The notes under the pieces: model-generated
Database searches by the model: none
What the model was told of the DNA's origin: nothing
The model's input: the letters and a program-made list of their open reading frames with translations, nothing else
Assembly: GCF_030272615.1 (NCBI RefSeq)
Contig: NC_081408.1
Span: forward strand, 404,473,889-404,537,888
Reading direction: 5' to 3'
Source of the DNA: Cryptomeria japonica
Taxonomy: Eukaryota; Streptophyta; Pinopsida; Cupressales; Cupressaceae
Length of the DNA: 64,000 bases
Program-made: the position numbers and the translations under genes
Shown: in pieces, positions 47,992 through 58,375 of the stretch
Position numbering within the stretch: position 1 is the first letter of the stretch
Layout of the letters: each line of letters begins with the position of its first letter

Positions 47992-49051
47992 TATACACCT
48001 AAAAATGTTCTGAAGATAGTTAATTAAATACGCAGATATTTGATTAATTCCCCTTCCTAATTAATTGAATTCACAAGCAATTTAATTAATTTCTCTATTC
48101 ATCTACTAGTAAATAAATCTAAATGATTTATTTATATAGTTCATCTCACATCCCCCTTTGATTAATTAATTCTAAATTAATTAATGTCTCCCCATACTAA
48201 TCAATTCTTCTAATCCCTAATTAAGGTTAACAAACTTAAGTTTGTTGAGATTAATTACCATTTTCCAATTATTTGAATTTCTAAATTCAAATGAGCACAT
48301 GGCTCCTAACTTTAACCACCCAACCTAACCATCCCCTAACTTAACCCATTCTATCTAATCTTGGGTCTAACTAAACCTATCCTATCTTGCACATTCTAAC
48401 CTCCTTATCCTAACCTCTCATGGTGTGGATATTCTCTCCTTGAGACACATGGCACTTTTGCCACATGTCTCCTCCCTTGGACACTTGCCCTCTCATGAGC
48501 AAGGCTCCTTGACACTTGTCACCACAGAGATGACAAGTGTCCCTTCCTCCAACCTCTTCTCCAACTTCTTCAATCTTGGCCCTTGATATCTTCAGATCAA
48601 ATCTGGACCGTCGATTTCTGCCACCTCAGCTTTGGCCTTGGAATTCTTATAAATATCCCTCATTTTGGAGCAATAAGGATCCCATCTCATATCAATTTAG
48701 GCATCATTACTATAGGCAATTTGCATTTCAATTATCTAGTAATTAGCTTTGGATTTATCATAGCTTGTTCATCTAGGTTCTTAAATCATGCATTTCATAT
48801 CATCTCCATAGTCAATCATGATCAATTAGCTACTCAACTCTTGAGTTGTCACTTTGGAGGTCATTGCTCCATTGAGAGCCCATCAATCCAACACCTTCAA
48901 GGTCCTCAAGAATAGAGGAAAATGGGACATTTCAAGGAAGGCTTATGGTTTGCATCTTTGGTTTAAATTTTCAATTAATCTTTTCAATTATGCTTCTATT
49001 GTCTCATTATATGTGTATGCCTCTTATACTAACCACATTTTTAGCATCACA
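47992..49051 (+). mobile_element. 3' LTR of element C
   Basis: Collinear with 30793-31852 over 1,060 bp. Differences seen by eye include GG/GT at the 19th base, TTTT/TTTG, GCAG/GCAC, a CA insertion in GCCACATG, and about ten further substitutions. TATA candidate CTTATAAATA lies near 48647. Confidence 0.95.
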
Positions 49052-49056
49052 CATTA

Positions 49057-49181
49057 TGAATAGAATTTCTGACTCAGGATTAGCGTTATCTTCTTTTACT
49101 TCCTCTGACTTCTTTTCTTCAGGCTTATTTTGCATTTATGTTGGTGCCTCTGATACTACTGGTGGGGTGTCCTATGCCGAT
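49057..49181 (-). pseudogene. Element B ORF2, middle fragment
   Basis: On the minus strand this 125-bp piece between insertions D and C reads KPEEKKSEEVKEDNANPESE and then ILFIM, continuing in frame into 30792. Upstream of it are in-frame stops (for example TAA before MQNKPEEK). Its Lys/Glu character matches the charged region that precedes the C-terminal coiled coil in element A ORF2. Confidence 0.75.
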
Positions 49182-52100
49182 TGTAAGGCCTTCCCCAAAC
49201 CAAGCTTTGATTAACTTAGTTGACCATGTTTGACCCTATTAATAAATGCTTTATAATTCAATAGAATGGACTATGTTAGACAGATAGATTGGTGAGAAAA
49301 GTAATTGAACCAAGTTATAGAGTTATTGCACCTTGTGGTTTACATTTTGATGTGTTATGAATTTGAAATCCTAAAAGATCCATTGATTGGATAATCTTGA
49401 TTTAACGTATGTCAGCTATGTTTGGATGTAGAACTTATATGATTCCATTATTGGATAACATTGATGAATGTTGATGCTTCATTTATATGCTTTATGATAT
49501 AGAACTCTATATGATTCTAGAATAGGATAAATTGGAGATGATGTATGTCATTATTGGATTTGCAAGACTTTATTATGATGATAGAATTAAGATGTATGTT
49601 TTATGTGTGGACCAAAATTATGAGAATTATGATAATTGCTTATGTGGATTTATTTGGATATGAGATATATTGAATTGTTCAAATGTGAATTGTATGCGAA
49701 GTGTTTGATGTGTATTCTAATTCATGTGTTTAATATTATACGAGGTTATTGGAAATTACTAATGTGTATTTGAGTGGCACAGGAAAAGATATCCATGTGA
49801 CCATGGAAATATTATGGAGAACCAAACCTAGACCTATGTATGTTCGTAAAACCAGGGTTTGTCTATTTGGAGAGACAACACCCCGTTTGTGTCGTATTTT
49901 ATTCGTAATAGTAAATGATGCATGTGTGTTAAATGTTATTTATTTGATTTATTTAAATCCAACAAGAGACAAGATTTCATGTGCAATTTTGTAAAAGTAT
50001 TTTCTTTGTGTCACTTGACACGTGTTGATTTATGTTTGAGTTTTTAAATTTGTCTCTTGGAGGGAATTGTTTAACTATAGCTTTTTCAATTAAATTTAAT
50101 GTGATTCTATAATTGCCTTAGGTAGGGAATCTTTGGGGAAGTAAACTTAGGTTTGACCCGAAAATTAACTTTAGAGGGGTTTAAAAAGGGTTAAATGGAC
50201 TCCTAGGGGTAGTTTATTAGGGTTTCCTAAAGCCCATAAGGTATACCTAAGGGTTAGGAGTAATTTTAGGCATGTTTCAACTCTCATGTGATCATTTAGA
50301 CACCCTAAAAGGTGGCTTTTCTAGGTTGTGCGAAAATTGAAATTAGAAGGCTTGAGCTAAGTTGTTAACCTTACTTTTTGAATGAAAGTTCCCTTTCCCA
50401 TTTTACCTTACCTTCCTTTTTAGTTTTAGAAACTAGTGAGAACTTTGACTAGTGTCTTCTTAAGAAAGAAAGGGAGGTTTGGTGGGTAATCACCCACTCT
50501 CCATTTTTGGAGACAAATGAATTTTGAAAAGAAAAATATAGATTTGGGATAAGGGCAGAAATAAAAGACTTGTGGAATTGGGCTGCTCATCCTCAACAAA
50601 ACTAGCATACCTTTGGGTAGTTTAAGGTTGGTTCTACCTTTCTTGTAACATTTTCTTATTGCATATTGTTTTGAAAGAAATGCTTGTGTAAAAGACTAGT
50701 TTTCTTGCATGTATCTCTTGGAAATTTATTTGGTGTTTGGTGCTTATGCAATGTATGTGTTTTTGGAGTAATCAAGACCTCCTACTCTTGGGAGAGAGGA
50801 GGGTCTTGGGGGTGGTAGAAGTGACAGCCCTCGAGTGAGAGGCTCTCGTTATGAGAGTGATCACAAGGGATTTTATGTGACTCTTGCTACATGGCTTGTT
50901 TATGCATTGGGGGTCATAAGGAGGGAATTAAGGCATGAATACCTTGGGGGGCATAAGGAATGTGGGGTTGTTATACTTGAGGTATTTGGTTTGCCATGAG
51001 GTGGCTATATGTTTTACCATACTTGCAGTCTCCTCAGGGTACTTGGTCCACTACCACCCTTGAAAAGACATCACAATTGTGTGGTGCAGTGTAGCCCTAG
51101 GTTGGAAATGTGTTTGTGGTTGTTTTCCCCTTGTTACTATGTTTGCATGTGTGTAATCCTGTCTAGGGCTTGGTTCTCCTAGCTCGGGGGTGGCTACTAG
51201 TTAGCCTAGGCTGGGAGGTGAGCACTCCATGGTCATCTCTTTGATTTATTTGCAGGTTGTTGGAAGAAAAAGAACTGGACAAGTAGGTGTGGCTGGAGTT
51301 ATTTGTTGCAGAAAAACTTTTGGAAATGTATCTATTATTTTTCGCATTATTAGAAATGAGAGTTTTATTTGTAAAAATGATAAGAGTGTCTCAGAGATAT
51401 GATTTAAAGAATTGTAATATTCATTTATGTTATACTGCTGAAAAGAAATGATTATTTCAGGATTTAGTTCCTATAGTTGAAATAAATTATTATTGAGTAT
51501 ATAGTATTTTGTAAGGCAAGAGAATTATTTTATCCCTTTATGCTTATGAAATTAAATAGAGAAATAATGAAATAGTTAGCATGCATATAGGAGGCTGGAA
51601 ATAAAACAATTAGATCTGTAAATGAAAGTGCAATATTAGTTTATCTAAATCTGTCATGTTGTTTATTGCAGAAAATAAAATCAAAATTTATTATAGTTAT
51701 TTCTAAAGTTTAATTTCAATAATTTCTAGACTTAAACAGTTGTTGTCTGATGTTATTCTATTAATTACTTGTGGAAAGTATTATAGACATCTCTATAGAT
51801 TTATTTTAATAAAATCTAGGTTGATCTAGCTGCTATCAAATTTATTAAATTTTGTCATTTATATAGTTGTTGTTAGAATTACTATATACGGTCATTTGTC
51901 TAATGTACAGAAAATAAAATCTATAGTTAAACAAATTAATTGAAATGAATAAAATTCTAGAGTTGTTGTTCTAAGTGATTTAAACCTGCTTTTTACTTTA
52001 TTTTTTTGCTTTGCTGAAAGTAAATCAATATCCAAATAACCTACCTATTTCCTTTTAGCAACTAGGACCTTGATAAGAGGAAATAAATACAATGTTTTAT

Positions 52101-52186
52101 ATCTGAAGAAATCATCTAATCTGTTAAATATGCTTCAGAATAAAAATTCCTGTATATATATTGCATAGGAAATTTTTGCCCTAGTT

Positions 52187-52190
<4 letters not shown>

Positions 52191-52256
<66 letters not shown>

Positions 52257-52296
52257 GTATGTATATATATATATATTTATATATATAAATATATAT
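52191..52296. repeat. (TA)n microsatellite
   Basis: A nearly pure TA run of about 60 bp from 52191, then imperfect TA/TATG repeats to about 52296, inside element D. Further TA runs lie at about 52395-52450. Confidence 0.95.
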
Positions 52297-52494
52297 AAAC
52301 AAATTTTGCATGCCTACATTAATGTGTAAAGGAGATCATTTCTTTAAAAAAAATAGAAAATATATAAAAAAAATTTTAAAAAAACTATTTTGTTAATATA
52401 TATATATAAGTTAAACCCAAGCACATATATACATATATATATATTTAGTTTCTTTTATATTAAATAAACAAAAAAAAAGAAAAAGTTAGGGTTT

Positions 52495-52740
52495 GGCCGA
52501 GTCACTGTGCTAAGCACAGTGGTCGACGCGGTCGGGAGCCGCCACAGTGGGCGGCGCCACTGTGGCATCCCACAGTAGATGGCCCAAGGGCCGCCACTGT
52601 GGGCGTCCACAGTGGTCGCCGCCACTGTGGAATTCCACAGTGAGCGACGCCCCAGGGGTCGCCGTCGCTTGCCTTCCCCACACCCTCCATAAAACCCCCC
52701 CTGAATGCCAAGGCCGCCGCTCGTAGCCCCTACACAAATC
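52495..52740. repeat. GC-rich block of inverted CCACAGTGG repeats
   Basis: A 245-bp GC-rich island in very AT-rich DNA. The word CCACAGTG and its reverse complement CACTGTGG alternate about ten times from 52510 to 52650, with GCCGCCACTGTGG arms, so the single strand could fold into nested hairpins. It is flanked on both sides by long TA microsatellites. It stays open in several minus-strand frames, but I see no family and do not call a gene. Confidence 0.8.
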
Positions 52741-52899
52741 AAGTTGCAATAAAAATATAAAACCCTAGTCGGTTAAGGCTAGGGTATTATGGACAATGAA
52801 GAATGTATGAAATAAAAAGGGGCTCTATGTTTCTATTAATAAAATTAGGGTTTTCATGGTTGTTTTATATAATGTGAAATATATTTAAAATGTATATAT

Positions 52900-52911
52900 A
52901 TATGTATTTAA

Positions 52912-52970
<59 letters not shown>

Positions 52971-52995
52971 CATATATAAAATATATATATAGATA
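52900..52995. repeat. (TA)n microsatellite
   Basis: A second TA-rich run with TATATACATA variants, on the other side of the GC-rich block in element D. Confidence 0.9.
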
Positions 52996-53903
52996 TAGAG
53001 TGAGTTAAAATGATATGAGCGAATTGGGTATATTGTACCAATATTTGTTTAAGGAAAAATATATATAATTTAATTATATATATTAAAGAATTATTACAAC
53101 TTATTATATATTAATTTTTATTTTACTTTAGACATTTAATAATAATTTTTTATAAGAACAAATGGTAGATCTAATATTTTATTAGGGGTTTATTGTTAAA
53201 CATAAGGGTATGAAACAAAAGGATGTTTCTAGATCTTATTACTACTTGGAAAATTATACTAAATATAGTTTTGTGAGATTAAGCCTTATAGGATGAATAT
53301 CATTATGAACTTAATCAAACCCTTTAGTCGGATAAAATTAATCACATTTTAATTAATGACAGACATTTATAATCTAAGAGCTAGGACTAAATTTAATTAG
53401 TTCCTTAAAGCAATAAATGATTATTGGAGACAAATCTTACCTCGTCAATTAGTTTAGAGAGTTGATTTGAATTAAGTTAGTGGTTAAAGTTGAGGAAATA
53501 ATAAAATAATTCTTCTAGTGTCCCACTTTTAAATTAAAATTATTAAGAAAGGATGTATTAACAGGATGATGGGGACTTGATATTTATTAAATAATTGATA
53601 TCGAACCAAGTAAGTTTATTAATGTCTAATTAGTAGAAATGGATCTAAATTAAGTACTAATAAGTGCAGCTGAAATGAAAGGGACTTTTGAGTGAAATTA
53701 TAATTACCCTTATAACATTTGTTCATTCCTCTTATAAATAGGAATTATCAGGACAGTATTTAATATCATTTAAGAATTCGTTTGTATAGCTTGTAAGTTG
53801 TTACAACTATTTAAGCAAAGGTTGCGTGTAATTTAGTGTTTTAAAAATAATAATAATAATAATTGTTGTCTGTGTTTGCCCAAAGTTTGGGCATGACACC
53901 GAT

Positions 53904-55996
53904 GGTGGTAAGTTGTCCTTAACTTTAATATCCAGTATATTGCCAACCTTACCCTTACCCTTGTCTGTCTTCTGATACACTTTAGTGAATGATTTATCAA
54001 CCTTTTGTCTCTCTTTCTCTTCTTTCTTCTCTCTCTCAACAAAAAATATATCCCATTTATCAGTCATTTCATCTGCAATTTCTTTAACTCTATCAGTCAT
54101 AAGGCTAACTTGTCAGTGACCACTCACAAAAATAGTTCTATTGGCTTCAGATATAAGGTCATCAATTTCTTGCTTGGAATTAACATGATGCATAGCTAAT
54201 AGAGCTTCTACCTTCAATTTCTTATCAAGTTCCATAACAGACATTCTCTTTGCTTCTAATCTTAAGTACAAATCATTTGGTAGAACATCTACAACTTCAA
54301 TAAGAACCTTTTGATATATGTCTAGATACAAAATAATGCTTTCCTCTATAGTATGCTTATCTGAATCTTTAAAAGAATGATAAAATTTATTTACATTAAT
54401 AAGGTTACCATCTTGAGTAATTTCATTGACTAACTCTTCCGGTGAAAGAGTATCCAGTTCCTTTGGTTCATATTTATTCTTTGGAGTAACTTTCTTCTTA
54501 GGACCACTGGGCTCTCTTACAGCCTGTTGCTTCTTTCTGAGTGTCCTTGATTTCTTAGGAGATGGAGCAGGTACCAGTGAGGGTTTTCTTTTCTTTCTTT
54601 CCACTCTTTTGAATTCAGTTGCACTATCATTGTCAAAATTAGATGAGGTAGCCACATGAGAGATATGTGCTATCGGTTGTTGTTATGTTCTTCTTTCTTG
54701 TTCAACAACACCTTTCATCAGATCTAGTTTCAATCATCCTGTCTTAACAATTTTAACAAACGTCGAAGTATCTTTCATTACCTTGTCTCTTATCTTCTTC
54801 TTCTTCTTCTTCTTCTTCTTCTTTACTTCAACACCTTTCTCAATTGCTTCACCATTTCCAAATATCTCCTCTGTCGGTTTCGGTGGAGCATCTAGGAGTA
54901 TTTTAGCATATGAATCCAAGATGTGTGAATCTACCTCATAGCCCATCTCTGTTATCTAGACAATTCTATTTCTAACTACCTCCATCCAAATTTCATCTCT
55001 TTTGATAACAAAGCATATTTATTTATCATACTTATCAATAATGCTTTGAGGAATCCTTTCCCTTTGTCTCATTTTTGTTTGAAAATTCTTGAAATACTCT
55101 TTTTCCAATTTGTCACTATCAGATCCCATGATGGTAATTGCCTCCTTTATCTATTTTCCAGCAACATTATCATAGGAAAAATCCTTATGTCCAATATTGG
55201 GAATCTCCTTTGAGAAGTAAAGCATTAAACACACAATCAGATTTCCAAATTTAAAGGTTCCCTTCTTATCTCCTTTTCTTTTATCCAAATTCTCTAGCAA
55301 TTCATCCTTTAACCATTCACAGATGTCAATTTTAGCATTATTCAAGATCATCTCATGAGCACTATGAATGCATAAACAAGATACATAATTCAGTCTGTTA
55401 GTATGAGCAACTTTATAACCAATGACCATACTTGCAAATTTAACATTGTTATCTTTTATATCATTGACCCTAAGTGATCTGTTGTCAAATGTAGCTCTGA
55501 TTAAGATCATAACCTCTTTGTTTGGAATTTTCTTTTTCTTACCAGGCCTAGTGCAGGTGGAGGGTAAACCAGTAATAGCTCTTATAGATTCCTTAGTGAT
55601 CTTAAATACTGAGTTTAACCACATAAAATCACTATGAACCCTGCTAAGAACATAGCGGATGGTTTCATCTAAGAATTCTGGCATATGGAGGATGTCAATG
55701 AACCCTAAATCCTCAACAATCATGTTTTTTGGTTTAACTACCCCATATTTGTTAGTGATAACATGTATGAACATATTCTTCAAATCTTCAGACCCTAAAC
55801 TTTCAATGTTACAATGTATGTATGCCCTAGGATCTTCAGCAAACACGACTCCTTTCGGGATTCTAGAAAATGCACCAATGGAGTCATCTAGTTTTGTTGT
55901 CTTAGGAATTGTTTTGAAAATGGGTCTAGGTCATTTTATGTTCTCCACAATGGTAGGGTTTGCAACAAATTTAGGAACGAAGGATGAAGAAGCCAT
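53904..55996 (-). pseudogene. Element B ORF2, N-terminal two thirds
   Basis: Starts at ATG 55996-55994 (MASSSFVPKFVANP). The globular part contains IPKGVVFAEDPRAYIHCNIE, LSRVHSDFMWLNSVFKITKE, IRAITGLP, MVIGYKVAHTNRLN and FGNLIVCLMLYFSKE, which align block by block with ORF2 of A (IPAGVIVEEYISGYIDCKL, LSRVHGDKMYL, MMIGYRVF, FGQLLVNLFFYF). A Lys-rich run (ten Lys codons at about 54790-54825), a basic linker (KRKPSLVPAPSPKKSRTLRK), and a further conserved helical part follow. Stops occur at about 55933, 55151, 54952, 54734 and 54113. The frame is cut by D at 53903. Adding the three fragments gives about 1,090 codons, equal to A. Function unknown. Confidence 0.8.
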
Positions 55997-56314
55997 TGCG
56001 TAAGATAAATACCTTTTAGCTGAGGAATCCTCGAATGCTCTGAAAAAACTTTGTTGCTTTGCCTTTGGGATACCTTTTCTCAATTTTTCTCTCTTCGAAT
56101 TCTTATATGATTGGTGAGATGAAATGAGAAGTTACAAAAAGTTAACTTATAGCCGCAATAAATTCTTTGTCGGTGAAGTGAAAACTCCACATATCTATCG
56201 GTAATAAATTATTACCACCAACCGAGGGTAAATGAATAATATTCAATTAGTTGCATTACCCCTAATGATTATTCCTTAGTTAGATGAAGAATATCCTACC
56301 GGTGCAGGATTGCC

Positions 56315-57391
56315 CTATTCTATCGGTGCAAAGACAGATTCATCGCTTCTCTGATCTCTCTTCCTGATCCATTGTTTAGTGAATTCTTGCTTGATTTCAT
56401 TTACCTTTTCTTTGCCTTTGCCATTATATCCTTTATTGTTTTCCGGTATAGTCTTACTTCTACAAAAAAATTCAATATGCCCAATCTTGTTACATGCATA
56501 ATAAGTTACATTGTTTCTTTGAATAGCTTTTCCATAACCTTGACCAGTTTGAGTTCTGCATTGATTAGATAAATGTCCAAATCTACCACAAACATAACAT
56601 TTTACATTCATTTTGCAACTATCTGAGTTATGACCATTTTTATTGCATTTGGAACATTGACCGATGGATGAGTTTGTATTTTGATTATTCCTAAATCTAC
56701 ACTGATTTTCTCTATGACCAAATTTGTTGCAATTAAAACATTTTCCATTGAATTTATAAGCATTAGGTTGCCTTACCAGTTTGTTGTGATCATGATTGTT
56801 TACAGTCCTGGAACTTTCTCCATGTTTAAATCCAAGTCCAACTATTTCTCCATTAGGTTTCTGACTTTTCAGCATATCATCAAGCTTGTCTAAACTATTC
56901 TTGAATTTGTCTTTGTATTCATTTGTAGTGACCAGCTCACTTTCCAAATTGCTAACTTGTCTCATAAGTTCCTCTTTGTGATGTTGCATGTGAATCAAAT
57001 CTATTTTAAACATATCATTTTTATAACTAAGCCTTAGAGATTCATCTGATCTTTCATTAAGTCTTCTGGCCAAATCTTCTTCATTCCTCTTTCTATCTTC
57101 AATATCCTTGCATAGTCCCATGGTTAAATCTTGCATCTCATTCTTCATGTTACTGTTCTCTTATCTCAGTTTCTCTACAATATCTCTGAGAGTTTCATTT
57201 TCTTCATCATCTTGATTTTGCAATTGCACATGTAATTCTTTTCTCTTATTCTTTGCTATAACTAGGTTACCTTGAAGTGCTTTGATAAATTCCCAAGCAG
57301 TTCTAAGTTCATCTTCCAGTTTGATATTCTTAAATTTTTCTACATCAAAATATTCAAGAGCTCCTTCCAACTGTTGTCTCAAACTTTCCAT
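56315..57391 (-). pseudogene. Element B Gag: coiled coil plus four CCHC zinc knuckles
   Basis: ATG at 57391 (MESLRQQLEGALEYFD) lies downstream of the PBS. A TAA at 57163-57161, probably CAA originally, breaks a frame otherwise open to 56315. After a long coiled coil come GLGFKHGESSRT and four knuckles: CFNCNKFGHRENQC, CSKCNKNGHNSDSC, CYVCGRFGHLSNQC, and YYACNKIGHIEFFC, of which the last lacks its first Cys. The same defective fourth knuckle form (YYACNK-GH) occurs in A, so it is ancestral rather than fresh damage. The C-terminus is basic (KGKEKVNEIKQEF). Confidence 0.88.
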
Positions 57392-57447
57392 CGGTACCAG
57401 TTTCAGAATCTTCCTCAAGTTGTTAGGCTTCTGCAAATAGAGGACTA

Positions 57448-57460
57448 GGCTCTGATACCA
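57448..57460 (-). promoter_or_regulatory. Primer binding site of element B
   Basis: The minus strand reads TGGTATCAGAGCC, a perfect initiator-Met-tRNA site, two bases from the LTR. It is identical to that of element A. Confidence 0.95.
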
Positions 57461-57462
57461 AT

Positions 57463-58332
57463 TATTAGATGCTAGGACAGCCCAAAGACACTAAGAGGGG
57501 GGGTGAATCAGTGTCTCACTGGTAACTGAAAGATTTAAACTTATTTTGAAACTTTACAACCCAAATTAATATATCAGTAAACAAATAATAATGTAGTAAA
57601 GAGAAACAAAAGAATAAGCATCAATGCACACCATAACACAAACAGTTTTGGCGAGGAAACCCGATAGGGGAAAAACCTCAGTGGGATTTGTGACCCACAA
57701 TATTTACTCACTGGCCAATATGAATAAATATTACTTGTACAATAGGGGCCTGGACATGCAGGAAGGCCAACTGCCTAGAGCTCACTGCTCAACAACAAAA
57801 ATGGAGTCACACTGACTACACAATTGGATAGTTAAATCCAATAACAATGTACTGCTCAAAATAGCATCTGGAATGCTGGATTTAGTACTGGTTTAATCTC
57901 TATCTAATACCTCTACCATAAACCTTGATTCTCTCTACTCTTCTCTTATTCACTCATAACATAATTACATCAAAATGCATATACAGTTCATTCGCTATCA
58001 TAACTTATCACATGTCATATATCGCTTCCTTACATTACCTAATTACATTTTAAAATGACCTACAAGATCTCATACATATATGAGTCTTTACAATACATCA
58101 TGTCAGCTATTCTAGTATAATTACAATACAAAATAATATTATTTCAAGTCGGCTTAGAGTGTCGGTATAATTTGTTGTCGGTGTAGACTGGATGACGGTG
58201 TGAATAAACTTGTTGTAACTGCTAGTGTTGGTAGATGATGTTTGTTGCCGATGTAACCTATGAACCATGTTACCAGTTGGTTGCCATCAATGACAACATC
58301 AAGTATTCTCATCTAAGTGTATAATGCCAATA
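57463..58332 (-). mobile_element. 5' LTR of element B
   Basis: 870 bp, collinear with 28606-29475. Its ends read TATTGG ... CTAATA on the minus strand, where the other copy has TGTTGG ... TAACA, so both terminal dinucleotides carry transitions. Next to it at 58333-58337 is the target duplication CTAAC. It carries the shared AGAGGGGGGGTGAATCAG (about 57493) and GGGGAAAAACCTCAGTGGG (about 57668) blocks. Confidence 0.9.
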
Positions 58333-58357
58333 CTAACAATGCAATGTAATGGAAATG

Positions 58358-58375
58358 AGATCGGGTTCACCAAAA
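58358..58375 (-). promoter_or_regulatory. Primer binding site of element O
   Basis: After the LTR end the minus strand reads TTTTGGTGAACCCGATCTC. TGGTGAACCCGA would pair with a tRNA ending TCGGGTTCACCA. I do not assign the tRNA. Element B inserted a few tens of bases further into the leader. Confidence 0.6.

Larger units (their letters stand above)
30793..49051 (+). mobile_element. Element C: 18.3-kb Tat-lineage Ty3/gypsy retrotransposon
   Basis: LTRs are 30793-31852 and 47992-49051. The flanks CATTG (30788-30792) and CATTA (49052-49056) differ by one base, but the interrupted ORF of B fits this target duplication. Order: LTR, PBS, 2.6-kb leader with 21-bp arrays, gag, protease, G-patch, RT, RNase H, second RNase H, integrase (with an 805-bp tandem duplication), noncoding segment, opposite-strand ORF, GC-rich block, 39-bp repeats, polypurine tract, LTR. 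By eye the LTRs differ at about 15 substitutions and one 2-bp indel over 1,060 bp, so it is the youngest dated piece. Confidence 0.95.
49182..53898 (+). mobile_element. Element D: probable 4.7-kb solo LTR
   Basis: Bounded by the perfect target duplication CCGAT (49177-49181 and 53899-53903). It begins TGTAAGGCCTTCCCC and ends GGGCATGACA, so TG...CA. A TATA box candidate TATAAATA lies at 53733-53740, about 160 bp before the end, as expected for a single plus-oriented LTR. I find no internal repeat of its ends, no PBS and no coding domain, so a solo LTR of a large Ty3/gypsy element is the best reading; a LARD with unrecognised LTRs is possible. The insertion splits ORF2 of B. Confidence 0.7.
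28606..58332 (-). mobile_element. Element B: non-autonomous Gag + ORF2 LTR element, split by C and D
   Basis: Two LTRs of 870 bp each (28606-29475 and 57463-58332) flank it. The target duplication CTAAC is at 28601-28605 and 58333-58337. Minus-strand order: 5' LTR, PBS 57448-57460, Gag, ORF2, polypurine tract, 3' LTR. Removing C (30793-49051) and D (49182-53898) gives about 6.7 kb. No pol motif is present. Gag and ORF2 are homologous to those of element A. B inserted about 40 bp inside O, next to O's PBS. Confidence 0.9.

Noticed and set aside
47497-48002. ORFs upstream of the 3' LTR of C
   Set aside because: Produced by the 39-bp tandem repeat; not conserved-looking.
52455-52749. Three overlapping minus-strand ORFs in the GC-rich block of D
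   Set aside because: GC-rich inverted repeats give few stops in all frames; the products have no recognisable domain.
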